A stretch of 8,620 bases of DNA from an uncultured bacterium. Lineage in GTDB: Bacteria > Planctomycetota > Phycisphaerae > Phycisphaerales > SM1A02. The translations under genes were made by a program, and so were the position numbers. This document shows, piece after piece, positions 5,937 to 8,620 of the stretch (the first letter of the stretch is position 1; each line of letters begins with the position of its first letter). A model generated the notes under the pieces. That model was not told the origin of the DNA, did not search any database, and was given only the letters and a program-made list of their open reading frames with translations. The stretch is taken from NCBI GenBank assembly GCA_903938205.1, contig CAJACJ010000361.1:1-8620 (forward strand), written 5' to 3'.

Positions 5937-7363
5937 GTCAAAGTTTTGCGCTGCCACAGCTGGATGGCCGAGTGCTTTCAACGCTCAACGCGGATGGTTC
6001 GCGTCGTTGGATAACTCCACGCGAAGTGCGGGGCCGACTATGGAAAGCACGCTTTATTGTGGCGTGGGTACTGATCGCCATATTCACTGCGTTGCCATGG
6101 ATGCGAATCGCAGGAAAACCTCCCATTTTGCTTGATATCGCGCTGCGACAGTTCACATTCTTTGGAACAACATTTCGACCAACCGAAACGTTGTTGTTGG
6201 CGCTGATCATGCTTACTTTATTTGTGGGAATTTTTTTTGTCACCGCATTGTGGGGGCGCGTTTGGTGTGGATGGGCGTGCCCACAAACAATTTATTTGGA
6301 ATTTGTCTATCGCCCACTTGAACGATTGTTTTTGGGAAAGGCTTACGGTAAAAAAAATTCTGCGGTGGCTGGCTGGCGCAGATTGTTAATGTACGCAGTT
6401 TTCCTGATCTTGAGCGCGCACTTAGCCAATACATTTCTTGCCTACTTTGTAGGAACAGATCGATTAATCCATTGGACACTTGCTTCGCCCGGCGAACACC
6501 CCGCTGCTTTCGTGGTGTTCGCGCTCACGACTGCGTTGATGATGTTCGACTTTGTTTTTTTCAGGGAGCAAATGTGCACCATTGTTTGTCCATATGGGCG
6601 ATTTCAAAGCGCGCTTCTTGACAAGAATTCGTTGATCATTGGCTATGACATTGCGCGTGGCGAACCAAGGGCGAACAGTTCGCAACGGCGTGCGTTGGAT
6701 GCGCAGCAGAAACATGCGGGCGATTGCGTGTCTTGCTCCATGTGCGTGCAGGTGTGCCCAACAGGAATTGATATTCGAGACGGCCTGCAATTGGAGTGTG
6801 TCAATTGCACTCAGTGCATTGACGCATGCAACGATGTGATGGTGAAAGTTGGCAAACCCGAGGGGTTGATTCGCTACGCAAGACAGAATCAACTTGTCCA
6901 AAATAAATCTGTTGGATTGCGTTACAGACTGCTGATTTACCCTTTGATTATGCTGATTCTTGTGTCCGTGGTGGTTGTGTTGCTGCTACGCCGTCAACCC
7001 GCATCTATTGAACAAGTGAGAATTATTGGCGGAAATTTCACAACTGCTGTTGATGGAATTCACACACCCATTCGCCTCATGATTGAAAATTACGCAGAGG
7101 ACGCCCGCACATTCGCCATTACAGGGACAAACAATGTGCGATTAGAAAAAGAGACCACACTGTTGGTGCCGGCATTAGACGCGGCCACGATTGATCTGAC
7201 CGTTGTGTGCGCACCAGACACATTTGGGCGCGGAAGTCGATCGGGGGTTCTTTTTATAAACGGACCTGACCACTTTTCTCAATCGGTGTCAATATCCATC
7301 GCGGGTCCTTTCAACGCTCACAATGCAGTTGGCCATGCGAACAAAATAAAGAAAGGTGAATAA
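5921..7363 (+). CDS. ccoG: cytochrome c oxidase accessory protein CcoG/FixG
   Basis: Read from the ATG at 5921 the protein has 480 residues, the normal family length. An upstream in-frame ATG at 5807 would add 38 residues lying inside ccoP, so I reject it. Several membrane helices span about residues 45-210, with C-G-W-A-C-P at 116-121 and, on a later loop, M-C-T-I-V-C-P-Y-G with Cys219 and Cys223. Two ferredoxin-type 4Fe-4S clusters follow: Cys269, 272, 275 and 279, then Cys293, 296, 299 and 303. A further helix (about 335-356) precedes a periplasmic Ig-like C-terminal domain. CcoG proteins are reported to act as cupric reductases that supply Cu(I) for CuB assembly in cbb3 oxidase. The start overlaps the ccoP end by 16 bp, and GGGAG is 13 bases away, longer than usual, so translation probably depends on coupling from ccoP. 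Confidence 0.96.
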   Translation: MDNEVGQSFALPQLDGRVLSTLNADGSRRWITPREVRGRLWKARFIVAWVLIAIFTALPWMRIAGKPPILLDIALRQFTFFGTTFRPTETLLLALIMLTLFVGIFFVTALWGRVWCGWACPQTIYLEFVYRPLERLFLGKAYGKKNSAVAGWRRLLMYAVFLILSAHLANTFLAYFVGTDRLIHWTLASPGEHPAAFVVFALTTALMMFDFVFFREQMCTIVCPYGRFQSALLDKNSLIIGYDIARGEPRANSSQRRALDAQQKHAGDCVSCSMCVQVCPTGIDIRDGLQLECVNCTQCIDACNDVMVKVGKPEGLIRYARQNQLVQNKSVGLRYRLLIYPLIMLILVSVVVVLLLRRQPASIEQVRIIGGNFTTAVDGIHTPIRLMIENYAEDARTFAITGTNNVRLEKETTLLVPALDAATIDLTVVCAPDTFGRGSRSGVLFINGPDHFSQSVSISIAGPFNAHNAVGHANKIKKGE

Positions 7364-7941
7364 TGTTTTCTCGCCTCATACAAAATCGTTGGGCTTTGGT
7401 TCCGGTACTCATGCTGTCATTCACCATCACGGCGGCAATTGTCATTCTTACATTTGCTTTCTCGGATTCAAATGTGACCGCCGTTGAACCCGACTACTAC
7501 CGAAAGGCTCTTGCGTGGGACGACTATCGCAAGCAACTCGCTGAGAATGGAGTGCTTGGCTGGGTTGTCACGTCAACATTTGTCGCGGGACAAAATGATC
7601 CAACACTGGCGCGATTGGAACTGACCGTCGCAGACAAGTACGGCGTAAACATTGAACATGCACGGGTACGCGTGGAATGTATTCCTATTCTTGCGGCCAA
7701 TTCACGTATATCGACGGCACTTCAAGAAATTTCTGCTGGTCATTACGCCGCGGATGTCCCACTGCGCGTAAACGGCATGTGGGAAATTCGCGCCACGGTT
7801 GAAGCAAAAAATCACATCTACTGCGATCGCTTTCGCCGGCATCTTTCATTTGGAAAGCCACGTCCGGCTGAACCTGTTGTGATGCAAGACAATTCTGAAA
7901 TCAAAGAGCAGGTTGCAAAACAAGAAGGAGCCACGCCATGA
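7363..7941 (+). CDS. ccoH: cbb3 oxidase assembly protein CcoH/FixH
   Basis: This 192-residue protein has a single N-terminal transmembrane helix (about 10-33), followed directly by the FixH signature E-P-D-Y-Y-R-K-A-L-A-W-D-D-Y at 42-55. The remaining periplasmic domain is beta-rich in composition, as in the family. CcoH is known to associate with CcoN and the assembled oxidase and is needed for stable cbb3 formation. The ATG shares its A with the TAA of ccoG (TAATG), and AAAGGTG stands just upstream. The C-terminal 30 residues are hydrophilic and probably disordered. Position after ccoG matches the standard ccoGH order. Confidence 0.93.
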   Translation: MFSRLIQNRWALVPVLMLSFTITAAIVILTFAFSDSNVTAVEPDYYRKALAWDDYRKQLAENGVLGWVVTSTFVAGQNDPTLARLELTVADKYGVNIEHARVRVECIPILAANSRISTALQEISAGHYAADVPLRVNGMWEIRATVEAKNHIYCDRFRRHLSFGKPRPAEPVVMQDNSEIKEQVAKQEGATP

Positions 7942-8620
7942 TTGCGTTGTTGGCAAGTGTTTTATTTGCCAGCCTGGTGGGCAGCGCGCACTGCGCAGGC
8001 ATGTGTGGCGGAATCGCCGCATTCTGTGGCGGAGTTGGTCAGTGCTCCGGCCGTGCAAGTTCCATAGCGAGTTGCGTTTATCACGTCTCACGTTTTGCCT
8101 CCTATGTTTTTGTTGGCGCTCTCGCCGGCGCATGCGGAGTAATTCTGAATTCTGGCGGCGGGCTTGTTGGTGTGCAACACATCGCCGCCATTGCAGCTGG
8201 TATTGCGGTGGCACTTGTTGGAGTTGGCATGCTGCTTCAATCCGCGGGAATTGATTCAGGTCGTGTGCCTTTGCCACTTTGGATGAAGCGCTTGCTTGGC
8301 GCAATACACAAAGTTGCCGCAACAATGCAGCCAACTCCACGCGCATTGGTGATTGGATTGGCCACACCGCTGCTTCCCTGTGGATGGCTTTGGGCATTTA
8401 CGGCGGTGGCTGCGGGCACTGGGCGTGTCGTCGAGGGCGCGTTGGTCATGGCCGCATTTTGGTTGGGAACTGTTCCAATTCTGGCGCTTGTTGGCGCGGG
8501 TATTGCGTCGCTTGGCGTGCAAAAGCGAAGAATTTTAGCGGCAATTGCTGGCGCTTTCATGATTGCCGTTGGCGTGTACACCGCTGGCGTTCGCGCACCG
8601 CTTGCTGAAGTTGTGGCAAC
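7938..8620 (+). CDS. TauE/SafE-family (DsbD_2-like) membrane protein, N-terminal part
   Basis: The frame is open for 227 codons to the right edge. AAGGAG lies 7 bases upstream, and ATGA overlaps the ccoH stop by 4 bp, so the gene is part of the oxidase operon. The protein is a chain of hydrophobic helices. It begins with the family hallmark G-S-A-H-C-A-G-M-C-G-G (His18, Cys19, Met22, Cys23), and a second conserved spot follows in a later helix: L-L-P-C-G-W-L at 145-151 with Cys148. These match the group annotated as sulfite exporter TauE/SafE or UreH-like DsbD_2 domain, commonly found next to ccoG and ccoH. Sulfite export is not supported by this context. The paired Cys, Met and His residues inside a cbb3 operon point rather to copper or thiol-redox transfer during oxidase assembly, which is an inference. 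About half of the residues visible are Ala, Gly, Val or Leu, as expected for such a protein. Confidence 0.88.
   Translation, partial: MIALLASVLFASLVGSAHCAGMCGGIAAFCGGVGQCSGRASSIASCVYHVSRFASYVFVGALAGACGVILNSGGGLVGVQHIAAIAAGIAVALVGVGMLLQSAGIDSGRVPLPLWMKRLLGAIHKVAATMQPTPRALVIGLATPLLPCGWLWAFTAVAAGTGRVVEGALVMAAFWLGTVPILALVGAGIASLGVQKRRILAAIAGAFMIAVGVYTAGVRAPLAEVVA

Overview
The window carries a cytochrome cbb3 oxidase (cco/fix) operon, a divergently transcribed Fe-S type Rrf2 regulator, and the start of an unrelated operon for a periplasmic substrate-binding protein. Base composition is close to balanced. The genes are typical of a Gram-negative respiring bacterium: lipoprotein and Sec signals, periplasmic c-type cytochromes and a cbb3 oxidase. 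The fused CcoN-CcoO, single-haem CcoP, CcoG sequence style and CcoH followed by a TauE/SafE-like protein resemble Planctomycetota, perhaps Phycisphaerae. Bacteroidota also carry CcoNO fusions, so this placement is a low-confidence impression from memory of the families.

Layout. Positions 1-513 (minus) hold the N-terminal 171 residues of a PstS-like phosphate-type binding protein with a long Ala/Pro/Thr-rich linker; it continues past the left edge. Positions 510-1913 (minus) hold an uncharacterised envelope protein with a lipobox-like Cys, a helical middle and a C-terminal membrane anchor. Its stop overlaps the binding protein's start by 4 bp. A gap at 1914-2073 separates it from the Rrf2 regulator (2074-2568, minus). 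The divergent intergenic region 2569-2825 contains a good sigma70-like promoter for the regulator, a perfect 14-bp palindrome in that promoter's spacer, and a related degenerate palindrome three helical turns away. From 2826 to the right edge the plus strand reads ccoNO, ccoQ, ccoP, ccoG, ccoH and a partial TauE/SafE-family gene, each overlapping the next by 1-16 bp.

How it works together. CcoNO and CcoP (with CcoQ) form a high-affinity terminal oxidase that reduces O2 and pumps protons. CcoG and CcoH serve its copper and assembly needs, and the TauE/SafE protein probably handles metal or redox traffic in the same process. The Rrf2 protein has three Cys and a His placed as in IscR, so it probably senses Fe-S status, O2 or NO, and likely acts on the shared intergenic region. 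No CcoI (copper ATPase) or CcoS is seen; they may lie beyond the right edge. The left operon has no evident functional link to respiration. No RNA genes, mobile elements or CRISPR arrays are seen.
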